A DNA stretch of 64,000 bases, taken from the NCBI GenBank assembly GCA_963575745.1, contig CAUYUJ010004324.1, forward strand, positions 271,235-335,234, in the 5' to 3' direction. The first letter of the stretch is position 1, and every line of letters begins with the position of its first letter. Below the pieces are notes generated by a model. The model saw nothing but the letters and a program-made list of their open reading frames with translations, was not told the origin of the DNA and did no database searches. The stretch comes from Prorocentrum cordatum (taxonomy: Eukaryota > Sar > Dinophyceae > Prorocentrales > Prorocentraceae). Made by a program: the position numbers and the translations under genes. This document shows positions 9,818 to 19,458 of this stretch, piece after piece.

Positions 9818-9945
9818 GTGGCCAGGAGGCTGTCCTGCGAAAGTGGCCGAGATTATGTTGCATCGCATTGTGTTGACGCGTTGGCGGCCAGGAGGCTGTC
9901 CTGCGAACGTGGCCGAAATTATCTTGGGGCCACGGAAATTCGGGA
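9818..9945. repeat. Short direct duplication
   Basis: The phrase GGCCAGGAGGCTGTCCTGCG, followed by a GTGGCCGA(G/A)ATTAT core, occurs twice roughly 70 bp apart. It leads into the 76-bp array. Confidence 0.75.
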
Positions 9946-9977
9946 ATTCGGGGTGTTCGATTTGGAAATCATCGCAA

Positions 9978-10433
9978 CCTTGATTTGACGGCCAGAATAA
10001 ACGGATTCTGCCGTAACGGTGCTTCCCTCGGGAATGTGGCCGAATCGTCGCAACCTTGATTTGTGGGCCGCCATAACCAGATTCTGTCGTAACGGCGATC
10101 CCTTTGGAAGTGCGGCCGGATCGTAGTAACCTTGTTTTGTGTGTCGCAGTAGCCAGATTGTGCCGTAACGGCGCTTCCGTCGGAAATGCGGCCGGATCGT
10201 CGCAACCTTGATTCGTGTGTCACAATAGCCAGATTCTGTCGTAACGGCGCTTCCTTCGGAAATGCGGCCGGATCGTCGCAACCTTGATTTGTCGGTCACA
10301 ATAACCAGATTCCGTCGTAACGCAGCTTCCTTCGGAAATGCGGCCGGATCGTCGTAACCTTGATTTGTGTGTCACGATGGCCAAATTCTGTCGTAGCGGC
10401 GATTCCCTCGGAAACCAGATTCTGTCGTGGCCA
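9978..10433. repeat. 76-bp tandem repeat, six copies
   Basis: Units start with CCTTG at 9978, 10054, 10130, 10206, 10282 and 10358, an exact 76-bp period without a single length change. They belong to the same family and orientation as the array at 5366-5634. Differences between units are point substitutions clustered at a few positions. Confidence 0.95.
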
Positions 10434-10759
10434 GGGGCCGTAAAAATCATATCGCCATCCAGAGGTGCTTCTCGGAGGCCCAAGGGTCAGGCGCCACAAA
10501 TGCCACGGGTTGCCTCGACCTGTGCCGCGCTTGAGACGCCTGGCCGCTGGGCCCCCATGCGCTGCCGTCCAGGCGGAGCAGGAACGCCTGAAGAAGCGGG
10601 CCGAGGACCCTGGCATGTCCCGAACAACCATGGGCTTAACCCTAGATGGCGGTTCCCGCGCGGCCCGAATCAGGGCGCCCAGGTCGTTTGCCGCGCGTCC
10701 AGGGTTCGGCCCGCTAGAAGTCGGCCCGCTCTAAACAGCCACAGTTGGCCCCGCAGGAG

Positions 10760-11587
10760 AAGCGCAAGGCCTCCGAGCCCCCGGCGGGAGAGAAGGACCC
10801 CAAAGCGGCGAACACCGGCTCAGACACGGGCGGGAGCAAGAAGGGAGCCAGCGCGAGCGAGGGCAACGGGGCGGAGGATGGCAAGGGCGCGGCCTTGACG
10901 CGCTTCGCAATCGGAGACGAGGTATACGGCAAGCCAGAAGGCTCGGCCATTGATTCGCCGCCCCATTGATCTCCGAACTTCTCTTCTGGTTCCTGGTTGT
11001 TGCGCCCTGGGCCCCTTATCTCACAATGCGAAGGGCTTCGGCAGATGCCCGACGCCTGGGGTATACAACGACAGACATGGGACCCATGCCCCGTGTGCAC
11101 CGACGGCGGGCGCTGGTGACTCAGGAATCTCTGAGAATCTAGCTCCCGAGGGCGGCGCCCTCCCTCCCCCGCGGAACGTGATGGGAGGAGGGGGGGGGTG
11201 ACGGGCGAAACATGGGCGAGGCAAGACGGGGGGTGGAGGAAATTGGAGGAGCAAACGATCAGGGGAGCAAGGGGGGCATTTCACAGGAAGACGCAAGCGC
11301 GCAGCAACTGGAATCTGAACATGGGGCAGGGGCGCCCACCATCTGGGAGCCCTCTGCGGGGCTACGCGGCGTGCAAACTTGCTGCGCTGAAGGCCGAGTT
11401 CGATGGCAAGAAGGGCAAAGTTCTCAAGGCAAATGCCAGAGACTACGTGGTTGAACTCCTTGAGGGCCCTGCCAAAGGCACAACGCACAAGTACCCGCAC
11501 AACATGGTGACACCCGTGCTGAAACCAGCCTCTCGTCAGAAGGCGTTGGACGATTTGTTTAAAGGGAAGGACGCGGCCGTGGAGTGA
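10760..11587 (+). CDS. Small basic protein with an SH3/KOW-like domain, two exons
   Basis: Exon one begins at about 10760, after CCCCGCAG. It encodes a charged Lys/Ala/Gly/Ser-rich segment ending in RFAIGDEVYG, near 10928. Exon two, from about 11360-11390 to the stop at 11587, encodes AEFDGKKGKVLKANARDYVV, a segment containing EGPAKG, and a basic tail. Joined, the Gly-Asp-x-Val, Phe-Asp-Gly-Lys-x-Gly-x-Val and Gly-Pro-x-x-Gly pattern resembles the small beta-barrel of SH3/KOW/Tudor-like domains that often bind nucleic acid or partner proteins. Both parts are in the same frame, and the intron can use GT or GC near 10922-10929. An upstream exon near 10550-10620 (AEQERLKKRAEDPG) may belong to it. 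The family call is inference from pattern only. Confidence 0.5.
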
Positions 11588-11981
11588 ACATCCGCAGAGG
11601 TAGGAGCCCCTGGTAATGAACAGCTGTAGTGTGATGGCCACCGTTGCATCCTTGCTGTTTTGGCGACGGCGCCCTGCAGGTGGTCATGTTCTTGCGTGCT
11701 CACATCGTGACAGGGTCTTGCGTCCCACGGCTGTTTCATTACAGGGAACGTTGCCATTGCGCAGTTGAGCGCGCCACGCTCGAGAAGCGACGAGTCCCGG
11801 GCGCAGCGAGAGGACACCAATCGCCACCACCGCATCATACCATCATTGGCGAAATCGTCACCATCGTCATTCAATTCAATTCAACATTCAATTCGACCAA
11901 TGTTGAATTGAATGTTCTCGTCACCGCAAGTGGTCAACGCAGTTTCGATTCTTATGGTGGCTGTTTTTCTAGACGTCGAGG

Positions 11982-12735
11982 CGGTCCTTCCAGTTCCCTT
12001 GACAGAATCATCGCGGTGCGGCCTGAACACTTTCTTGCTTGTGCGTCGTATTTCAGCATCGTCCTTGGCACATGCCCCACTTTGTCATCCCATTCAGTAA
12101 CGGGCTTGACAGTTTCAGCGGCGTCCTTAACAGTTGCCGGAACGTGCGGGTCAATCTGTACTCGGCAAGGTTTACGTTTCCTCCTCTTCTTCTCCTCCTC
12201 GTTCTCCTCCTGTTCCTCTTCTTCTTCCTCCTCCTCCTCCTCCCCCTCCTCCCCCAGTCCCCCACGTGACCATATTTACTCGGGGCGGACGGCCGTCCTT
12301 GGGGAGCCGATGCGGCAGACCCTAAACGGTGCGGATTCCTTCCAGCTCCATTGACAAATTCTCTACCGTGCGTCCTGAACACATATTTTACTGTGCGTCA
12401 TAGTTCAGTAGCGTCCTTGGCATATTCTCCACTGTGTCATCCCATTCAGTAGCGGGCTTGACAGTTTCAGTGGCGCCCCTGACGGTTGCTGGAAAGATGC
12501 GGGTCAAGATGTATTCGTCCAGGTTTACTCTTCCCCATCATTATCCTCATCATTTTCTTATGTTTCCTCTTCCTCCTCCTCCTCTTCCTCCTCCCTCTCC
12601 TCCTCCTCCTCCTCCTCCTCCTTTCCCCCCGTCCTCGTCCTCAGCTCCCAATCCGACCATGTTCATTCGGGGCGGGCGGCCGTCCTTGGGGAGCCGATGC
12701 GGCAGACCCTAAAAGTTACGGGTTCCTCCCAGTTC
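11982..12735. repeat. Tandem duplication of a 355-385 bp unit
   Basis: Two full copies and part of a third can be traced by anchors. CTTCCAG(T/C)TCCC/A occurs at about 11985, 12339 and 12724. GTCATCCCATTCAGTA(A/G)CGG occurs at about 12083 and 12437. GCGGCCGTCCTTGGGGAGCC-like sequence occurs at about 12288 and 12677. Each copy contains its own (TCC)n tract, of different length. Copies differ at roughly one base in eight. No coding function is supported. Confidence 0.85.
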
Positions 12736-12739
12736 CCAT

Positions 12740-13555
12740 GGCAGCGCATGTCAGGAGAATTGTTTGTTCTCAGACCTACCCGAGACTGGCCGTGCCTGCG
12801 TTTGCTGTGTTCGGAAGGGTTGCAAAGCAGTGCCGTGGCGGGGGCGCGGATGGGAGCCTGCCCCGTTTCCCCGTCCTCCCATCCTTCCCCCCCAAGTTGG
12901 ACGGAACTCTCAAATTTGTTGTGGCAGGAAAGCGCGGTGCGGGGCATTGTTCTCGTTCTTGCGTCCTTGTGTTATTCGTCGGGCCGTTGGGCGCTCTTCT
13001 CTGCGCCCAGTGCGCTTCTATCAAGTGGCTTTCGTTCGGCGTATCCTGCCACCGTGCCTGGCTTGTGAGTCAGAGGCCTCATGGATGTCGGTCGGGAGTG
13101 CGTGGATTATCTATTTGGAGCCCCTGGGAGGCAGGTTCGGATCCTCTGAAGCCCTCTTGGGCGTAGTCCTCAGGCCTCTGGGGGCCTCCTTGGGGCAACT
13201 TGGGGCCTCTTCGGATCCATGGGGATATCGTCCAGCAGCGCGTGGCTTTGCCCCGTCGGGTCAGACAAAAGATGTTTGCGAAGGGCCGTGGGCTCGCGCG
13301 GCCTCGGCATTTGGGGAATGGCATGGGCCCCCGAAGGCCGGCCAACTGAACCAGGCGTTTGTTTCGGGCAAGGGGTGGGCGAGCAGTGTCAGCGCGCAGA
13401 AGCACACGACCAACACGCCACAACATAAAAAAAAAAAAAAAAACATATTTCGACACATTTTCGGAGGCCGCATGATGAAACAAACTCTCTAGCTTGGCAC
13501 ACACAACTGGCACCCTGCCGCGTGTCATGCGCACGGGGGTGTCGCTTGGACAATA
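12740..13555. other. Non-coding stretch with an A-rich block
   Basis: No supportable gene is seen. A short CTTGGGGCC-family segment lies at 13130-13215. At 13413-13465 an A-rich block (ACATA, a run of 18 A, then CATATTTCGACACA) resembles the A-rich arm at 4660-4706. It could be an old poly(A) tail of a retrocopy or part of a dispersed repeat. Confidence 0.45.
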
Positions 13556-15061
13556 TTGCGACATTTGTTGGAACGAGGCGAAGGTGTCGACAAATATTTC
13601 AATGTTGAACGGTTGAGGAGCAAGGAGAGAGCTGAATTTATAGACAATGTCAGGAATCAGCAATGCCAATGGGTTTCCGATCTTTCACCAATCGAATGGC
13701 AGGACAATGCTTCACCGCACCTCGAGCATGATCCTTCGATGGAGAACGTATGGGACTCGCTTTCCAACGCCCGTTCTTGGACGGAGCAGATGAGGATGGA
13801 AAGCGCCCGGGTCATAATCAAGAAGAGGCCATGGCCGAGCCATCGGCACGGCCGGCAGGCTGGTCCGCCTCTGGTGCAGCCAAGCCTCCACCGCGTTTTG
13901 GTGATCCTCAGGAACCGAAGCCTCCGCCTCCCAAAACAGCCTGACCCCCTGTGCCGCCGACCCGTCAAGGTCAGGGGGACATGGCGGCTGCTGAGTCGGA
14001 TAACGACTCCCAAGAAGGGGGCCTGTCTCCTACGGCACCGCCGCCAGGGGGCAGGAATCCATGGGAACGATTGTCAGACAGTGCGTCGAAGCCGCTTCCG
14101 CCCCCTCCTGGGCCTGCTCCGAAGTCACTGGTCAAGCCAAGTGAATCCGATCAGATGCCAAAGAGAGAGGCAAAAGCACCGCCACCAGACATTCGGAAAC
14201 AGTGGAGGCCCTCTTTGAGAGACGACTAATCTACGACAGCGGCGGACATGCCGTGCGTAGGAAGCGCGAAGAGTCGGACTGCGCCTCCAAAGTTCCCTCC
14301 AAGGGGCCCCCCGCGTTTCGATCTTCAGCACGGCAAAAGGGCACCTGGCTCTCCGACAGAGGCGCAGCAAGAGCAGCCCGGCAAGGCCGGAGCTAGCCAG
14401 AAGACTATTGAAGTAAGTGCCCCCGAGGGTCCTCGATCTTTTGCGCTTGACTTGCCAGATTCCCCTCCTGTGGATGCGACAGCGCACGACCAGCTGGCCC
14501 CCAAACCAGAGGCTTGGTGAGGGTGAAGGGGCACAGTATAATTCCGATTCGTTGTTGCCTCCAAATGACTTCCCGGACAATGATCCTGTGTCAGTGGTTG
14601 TTAAACTGGCCAGGGACCTTTTATCCATGCATTTTGCGCCTCAATCGAGCCGAGCTCATTTGCCACTGCGCAACGAGCTGACAATGCTCTGGCGAGCCCG
14701 CCCCAGCGGACTTCAGCTTGACAACGTTAGGGAGCTCACTGTTGAAGAGGCGACCTTTGTGAGGGATGACATGATGACCTGGGCACTTCGCTATCTAAAA
14801 CAAGCAGATGAGAAGAGGAATGAACCCTCTGAGAACTCGTTGCCTTTTAAAAATTTGACCGATTGTCTACGTCACTTCCTCCAGATGAGCCATTCGGAAT
14901 CTATTCCCACAGAAGAAGTTCCGAATGCCCGAATGCTTGTTGACCCTATGGCGTTGACCGGTACAACCGGGGACACCGAAGGGTCCGCCGCAGCGGACGC
15001 ACGACCTGCTGAACCGCAGGCCAATAGACTAAGGGTCCCCTTATTCTGGGGAGAAGTCTGA
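13556..15061 (+). pseudogene. Decayed gene, 5' part
   Basis: Protein-like sequence is spread over different frames with no start-to-stop continuity. The best piece is the frame ending at 15061. From about 14555 it reads as natural protein with helical segments (for example LTVEEATFVRDDMMTWALRY), followed by an acidic Ala/Thr-rich stretch. The coding signal then moves to another frame at about 15045-15060, just before the stop. The upstream pieces (13556-14229) are Pro- and Ser-rich. I do not recognise the family. Together with the next entries it looks like one long plus-strand gene broken by frameshifts and stops. Confidence 0.4.
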
Positions 15062-15673
15062 CCTGTTAATCGCGGAAGACGTGGACGCTGATAATTGTCT
15101 AGGGGTCACGAACTTACTTATGCGCGTGACTATTCCGCCGACGCCTGATCATAAACAGCTCCGCCCTGAGGTGCACGACCCTCCGGGTCGAATGAGGAAT
15201 GCAAGTCGCGCCATATCCACTACCGATGGGGGGCCCCTGTATCTTGATCGACAACAGCGGGAGAACACTCGTGATGGAACGAGTGATGAAATCCGATAGC
15301 AGGTCACTGAAGCCCGCAGGGCTGGACCAGTGCCCCCGCGCATCGCAGTTGTTCGTGGGCGTGCCTATAATGCGATCAAGGAGAATGCACGCATGGAACA
15401 TGACCCCATGTTTGCGCTGCTTGGGGAGCTAGAAATAGAAAGTTTTGAGCAAACGCCCAGATTTCTAAAATCAGAGTTTGACTCGGATGACAGACCAGAT
15501 TCCATCCCCCAGGAGGCCTACAATGCACTCATTCCCCTAGTACTGCCGAGTGACGCTACCGGCGCAGCCGAGGAAGCGGAGACAAGGCTGTTGAAGCGCG
15601 GCCGAAAGCCCGCCATGCTGGGAAGCTCGGAAGTTGGGCGAAAGCGCAGCCACCGAACGCACTCCCAAGCGCA
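15062..15673 (+). pseudogene. Decayed gene, segment with in-frame TAG
   Basis: The frame that passes through 15081-15758 is protein-like on both sides of an in-frame TAG at 15297-15299. Before it come KSDLLIAEDVDADNCLG and an Arg/Asp-rich part. After it come AYNAIKENARMEHDPMFALL and an acidic segment. At about 15640-15680 the signal moves to another frame, where the KptA-like part begins. The preserved frame on both sides of the stop suggests a recent nonsense mutation, not two genes. Confidence 0.45.
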
Positions 15674-16198
15674 ATGCATTGGCGAGTGCGTGGTGTACTT
15701 GGCGAGGCGAGACATTGCGCCGAGCATGCCCGATCATCGGGCGGGTGGGTGCATGTAGGCGACCTCATTCAGAAAAGGACGAACGACGGTATAACACGCG
15801 CCACGACTGCATTTTCAATGCACGGCCTGACAACGCTGCCACCTGGAGAGATTGATGTTCTGGGCGTCAGGGCCGATGACATTGCGATTCTTGAACAAAC
15901 GCATCTAATTAAGCAATGACGGACCTTTCTGAACACAGATGCCTCACGCGACATAGTCGTTGATGAGGAACACGGGGACCTAGTCATCACCATCGATAAA
16001 GATCAACGGGCTGCTCACCCCATGCCATTGTTCTTTCGTGCGTGTCAGGGACACTCTTGCTTTGCTCACAGCATCGAACGCATGCGTGCTCCTTGCGAGT
16101 TTGGGATGGCACGGTGCCATGGGCATCTGGTGCATGACGCATCCTTAGAAACCATAAACTCTCGGAGAAGGCACCATCAAGTTCCCGAACAAGCTTAG
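15674..16198 (+). pseudogene. Tpt1/KptA-like RNA 2'-phosphotransferase segment
   Basis: Tpt1/KptA enzymes remove a 2'-phosphate from RNA using NAD. In this frame three family-like motifs appear in the right order: Arg-His followed by GGWVHVGDL (family: LRH...GWVxVxDLL), then a D-x-x-Q-R followed by FFRACQGHS (family: QRF...RAxQGHS), then a Cys-His-Gly resembling the HGT motif. Two of the catalytic-type residues (the RH pair and the Arg before x-x-QGHS) are visible. The frame is interrupted by TGA at 15917-15919 and TAG at 16196-16198, yet protein-like sequence continues in the same frame past both. The domain is therefore probably inactive as written. The call rests on motif resemblance only. 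Confidence 0.5.
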
Positions 16199-16945
16199 TT
16201 GATTGTGCAAAGCACCCGGCGACAGTCTTCTCATATTGATACCGACGAGGCTGGAGTTTCCTTTGGAATCGCCGCGCGCGTCCCTCACTGGCTCAGCCAG
16301 CGGAATGACGGTGAGGCTCCACCCGCCAGGGTATATCGGGCTGAGGGCAATGCCCATGCCGGCGGTGGACCTCCCAGTCGGGGTGTTTGTCCTCGTTCAA
16401 CCACCCCGTCTTTCTGGGGCACCGATGTGGCGCACAATGAGAATTGGCAATCTGTTGTTGTCTTCATTGGACGGGTAGTGACTCGCCTTAGGTATCGAAT
16501 TTGTCACGATGGAACTCTTGCGACCACGGGGCAAGTACGTTTCAATGATATTTCGCGTTTTGTGCAACTGAACGTGGTTGAACAAGTTGGCAGAAACGAC
16601 GTGCCACAGGTGATGTGGACCTTGATATTTTCACAAGAGTGGTTTGCGTGGGAGGTTGCCTATTCGTCTGATACAATCAGAACGTGGGTCTTCTCTGATG
16701 AACAAGTGGTCGATGCAGGACAAAGTCCTTTGTCCGAAGGAGAAAAGGCCTTTATTGTGCGGAGAATGTGGGCTGACGATGGGAGGTTCATTTGCGCTCA
16801 ATACCATGCCGTGAGGGCTGGTTTTGCATACTGTTTGTTTGCATTGCCTTACACCTGTCATATTCAAAACATACGTCAGAGCGAATTACTTACAATAGCC
16901 GGGAGAACATGCACTGGGTGCTGCATGGACGACACTAGGACTTGA
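16199..16945 (+). pseudogene. Decayed gene, continuation in the same frame
   Basis: This frame directly continues the KptA-like segment after the TAG at 16196-16198 and stays open to a TGA at 16943. The middle part (SVVVFIGRVVTRLRYRI; FSQEWFAWEVAYSSDTIRTW) alternates hydrophobic and polar residues as in a beta-rich domain. The end is Cys-rich. From about 16900 the natural-looking sequence moves to the frame of the next segment. The domain is not recognised. Confidence 0.4.
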
Positions 16946-17588
16946 AACACGCCTTGATGCCACCCCGAGAAGAGATAATCGATCTAAGATGATTTCTAAC
17001 AGGCTAAGAGCAATGAACATGAGCTCCGCTGATGCTTTGGACAATTTGAGCAAGGCCGAACAGCATCAGCGCAAATGGGTTACTAATGAACATAGACGTT
17101 TCAAGACTGCTTCGGCTGGTGGTACATTCATCAATTCGCAGCCAGGGGCCGTTCCTTCCTGGCGACCTGACAGCGTCTCGGCATAGCCGCCGGCGCGTCA
17201 CGAGCCATACTTTCAGTATCTTGAACCCCTCAAGCTCAGGTTCATTGACTGGCTGGAGCACCAGCATGGGGATGCTCACCCAACGGCTGCTCAATGGTGG
17301 CCGCTGATTGGGACGCCAGATCTGGACCGATATGCTCGCCCTACGAGATACTCTGCACCCGCCGTTTTCGATTGGGAACATGTTAGTGCAGACCAAATTC
17401 GATCGGAGACGGGCTGGGACCAGTGGGAGCGAGAGATGGAGGAAAGAGGATTTGTCATTCCACCAGTTCGAGTTTTGACGGATAGTTTGGAAGCAGCGAA
17501 CCGAGCATCTGCATCGAACCAAGTAGGGGACATAGATTTCCGAATCGCTGCTGAACTTTATTATTTTCAAGCCGCAGTGATGAAGTAG
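16900..17588 (+). pseudogene. Decayed gene, segment with in-frame TAG
   Basis: A single frame reads through 16989-17588 except for one TAG at 17184-17186. Upstream of the first ATG the frame is already protein-like (LETRLDATPRRDN). After the stop it encodes a long aromatic- and acid-rich stretch (FIDWLEHQHGDAHPT; WDQWEREMEERGFVIPP) and ends at a TAG at 17586-17588. The two halves together would be about 200 residues. The domain is unrecognised, but the composition is clearly coding-like. Confidence 0.5.
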
Positions 17589-17659
17589 TCTCGGAACGTG
17601 AAGAGAAGGCTGCGATATCGGATGGCGTATGCATCAACCATATCGCACAGCGACATCCA

Positions 17660-18007
17660 TTGCTTATTCCGAATAGAAGCGTTGCCTTTTTTGTTTGGCT
17701 TGGTTGTTATTTCTGGTTGCATGTGTGGTCATACTACAACGATGAAACGTGCGAGAGGCCAGATGTTATCCAAGATGCAACACACTTTGTTCTGGAATAC
17801 TTATCGATTGCTCCAAATACAAGCCCGTTAAACACCGACATTATTCATGACGCACCGCCATGACTACCCGAATTTGTGGATGTCATGTGGCGCCAACTGT
17901 TTGATCGCATCCCCACCCATGGAAGATCGGGGCGCAATCTGTTAGCAGTACGAGATGTCATTTTTATTCATGTCCGCGGGGATCAGTGTTGCGTTTCCGG
18001 GGTATGA
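17660..18007 (+). pseudogene. Decayed gene, last segment with in-frame TGA
   Basis: A frame with aromatic-rich protein-like sequence (GCYFWLHVWSYYNDE; CERPDVIQDATHFVLEYL) meets TGA at 17861-17863. It then continues in the same frame with LPEFVDVMWRQLFDRIP and VRDVIFIHVRGDQ, to a TGA near 18005. It probably belongs to the same broken gene as the preceding segments. Confidence 0.4.
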
Positions 18008-18034
18008 GGTACAGCGTAAACCGCAATCTATTAT

Positions 18035-18700
18035 TTGAATTGTTGGGTCCGAGCTGCAGTAGAGACATTTGACTCACTTCATCAGTGGATGAACGGATTA
18101 GGAAATCCTGCGCGTGAGACCGCACGACGGAATTGCCCAGGCATTCAAGAGGCCACGGTCTCTATACACGCGTCTACGGAGCCCCAATTTTGTGTCAAGA
18201 GTTGTCTCGCCAACAGCCTTTTTGGGGTCTTCAATGCTGATGGCGCCATCGGGACCACCAAGTGCCTTAAGAAGAAAAGGAGGAGAGTGGCCCGGCCAAC
18301 TCTCCAACCGAGAGTCCCAGCCGAGTCGCCAGGAGATGCTGACGTAGCCCCAGTTGTTGAAGGCATTGCCCCGAGCGGCACCGCCGCCCCGGGGCGGCGA
18401 ACTCAGCCATGCTCTCGCCCGGCATCGCGACCGAGGTTCCAGTATGGAAGGCAGTCTCATCGGGCCGCTCCCTATGCTCCTGCGTCTGCTGGCTCAGCCG
18501 CGTCAGGCAGTAGCGCCGGCTGGATCGATTATGACAGGACCCAGTCGCGGGCGGGAGAATCCTGGACTGAGGAGCCCACCCCCGAAAGACAGGCTGTAGA
18601 GCCGGTTGGCGGCCGCGCGCGCGACGGCGGCGGCCCGGGGCCGGCCGTGGACGGCGTCCACGACGCGACCGTCGACTGCGAAGACAAGACCGAGAATTAG
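18035..18700 (+). CDS. Uncertain ORF, Ala/Pro/Arg-rich
   Basis: The frame of 221 codons begins with about 85 residues of ordinary composition. The rest is Pro, Ala, Arg and Ser rich. It follows the decayed gene on the same strand and could be its 3' end or a separate gene. No motif, signal peptide or membrane segment is visible. The GC-rich composition alone could keep such a frame open, so support is weak. Confidence 0.22.
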   Translation: MNCWVRAAVETFDSLHQWMNGLGNPARETARRNCPGIQEATVSIHASTEPQFCVKSCLANSLFGVFNADGAIGTTKCLKKKRRRVARPTLQPRVPAESPGDADVAPVVEGIAPSGTAAPGRRTQPCSRPASRPRFQYGRQSHRAAPYAPASAGSAASGSSAGWIDYDRTQSRAGESWTEEPTPERQAVEPVGGRARDGGGPGPAVDGVHDATVDCEDKTEN

Positions 18701-19458
18701 GAAGGTCCACAACTCGGAAAGCCCGAAAACAATTGTTTCGAGGCGCTCTGCCCGCGCTCCGAGGGGCACTGAAAATCATTGAAAAATGAAAGCAGGAAGA
18801 GGAGGAGGAGGAGGAGGGGGAGGAGAGGAAGAGGAGGGAGACGGCGCCGCCGACGACGACGTCGGGGAGAAGGGGAGAGGAGGGGGAACCAGGAGGAAGG
18901 AAGAGGAGGAAGGAGGAGGAAGAAGGAGGAGGAGGAAGGAAGAGGAGAAGGAGGAGGAGGAGGAAGAGAAATGACGTCGTCGACGAGTCGTCGACGGCGG
19001 CGGCGAAGCGGCGGCAAGGGCAGGGACGACGGCGGCGGCGTCGCCTCGGTCCGCCTCGACGCTGCTTCGGAGGATGCCGAGGGGGGGGATGAGTACGTGA
19101 TCATTTCAACTCAACTCTCTCGAATGCGTCGAATGCGATCTGTCTGGTAGCGCCCAGCGCAGAGAATAAAAAAAAACCCGACGACCAAAAAGGGAAACAC
19201 CACCACGGGACCCTAGAGAGAATTAGGAGTCGGTCGTCGGGGGGTCCTAGCATCTCTGCACGCGCGGTGCAGCCGGCAAGAGAGTGCGCGAAACGGTACT
19301 CGACCGCTTGCGCGGTCCAGGCTGCCTGGTCCAGGCTGCATGATTACGCGACCTCTGTTGTTGTTCATCCGTCCTGCTTCTCTGTTTCTCCCCCTACCTC
19401 CTTCTCATCCTCATCATATCGATCCCCCTGAGGTCTTTGAGCTCCTACGGGGTCCTAC
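18701..19458. other. Convergent boundary between gene blocks
   Basis: No gene is seen. A (GGA)n tract fills 18787-18970. A 10-bp inverted repeat (CCCGACGACC at about 19178 and its complement at about 19228) and a direct repeat GGTCCAGGCTGC near 19315-19340 are present. Genes to the left are on the plus strand and genes to the right on the minus strand, so transcription units converge here. Confidence 0.6.

Noticed and set aside
9978-10433. CRISPR-like reading of the 76-bp repeats
   Set aside because: All parts of the unit repeat, so there are no spacers.
15861-15900. ADD tripeptide as a reverse-transcriptase active site
   Set aside because: It sits in the KptA-like frame without the other reverse-transcriptase motifs; no RT was found in the window.
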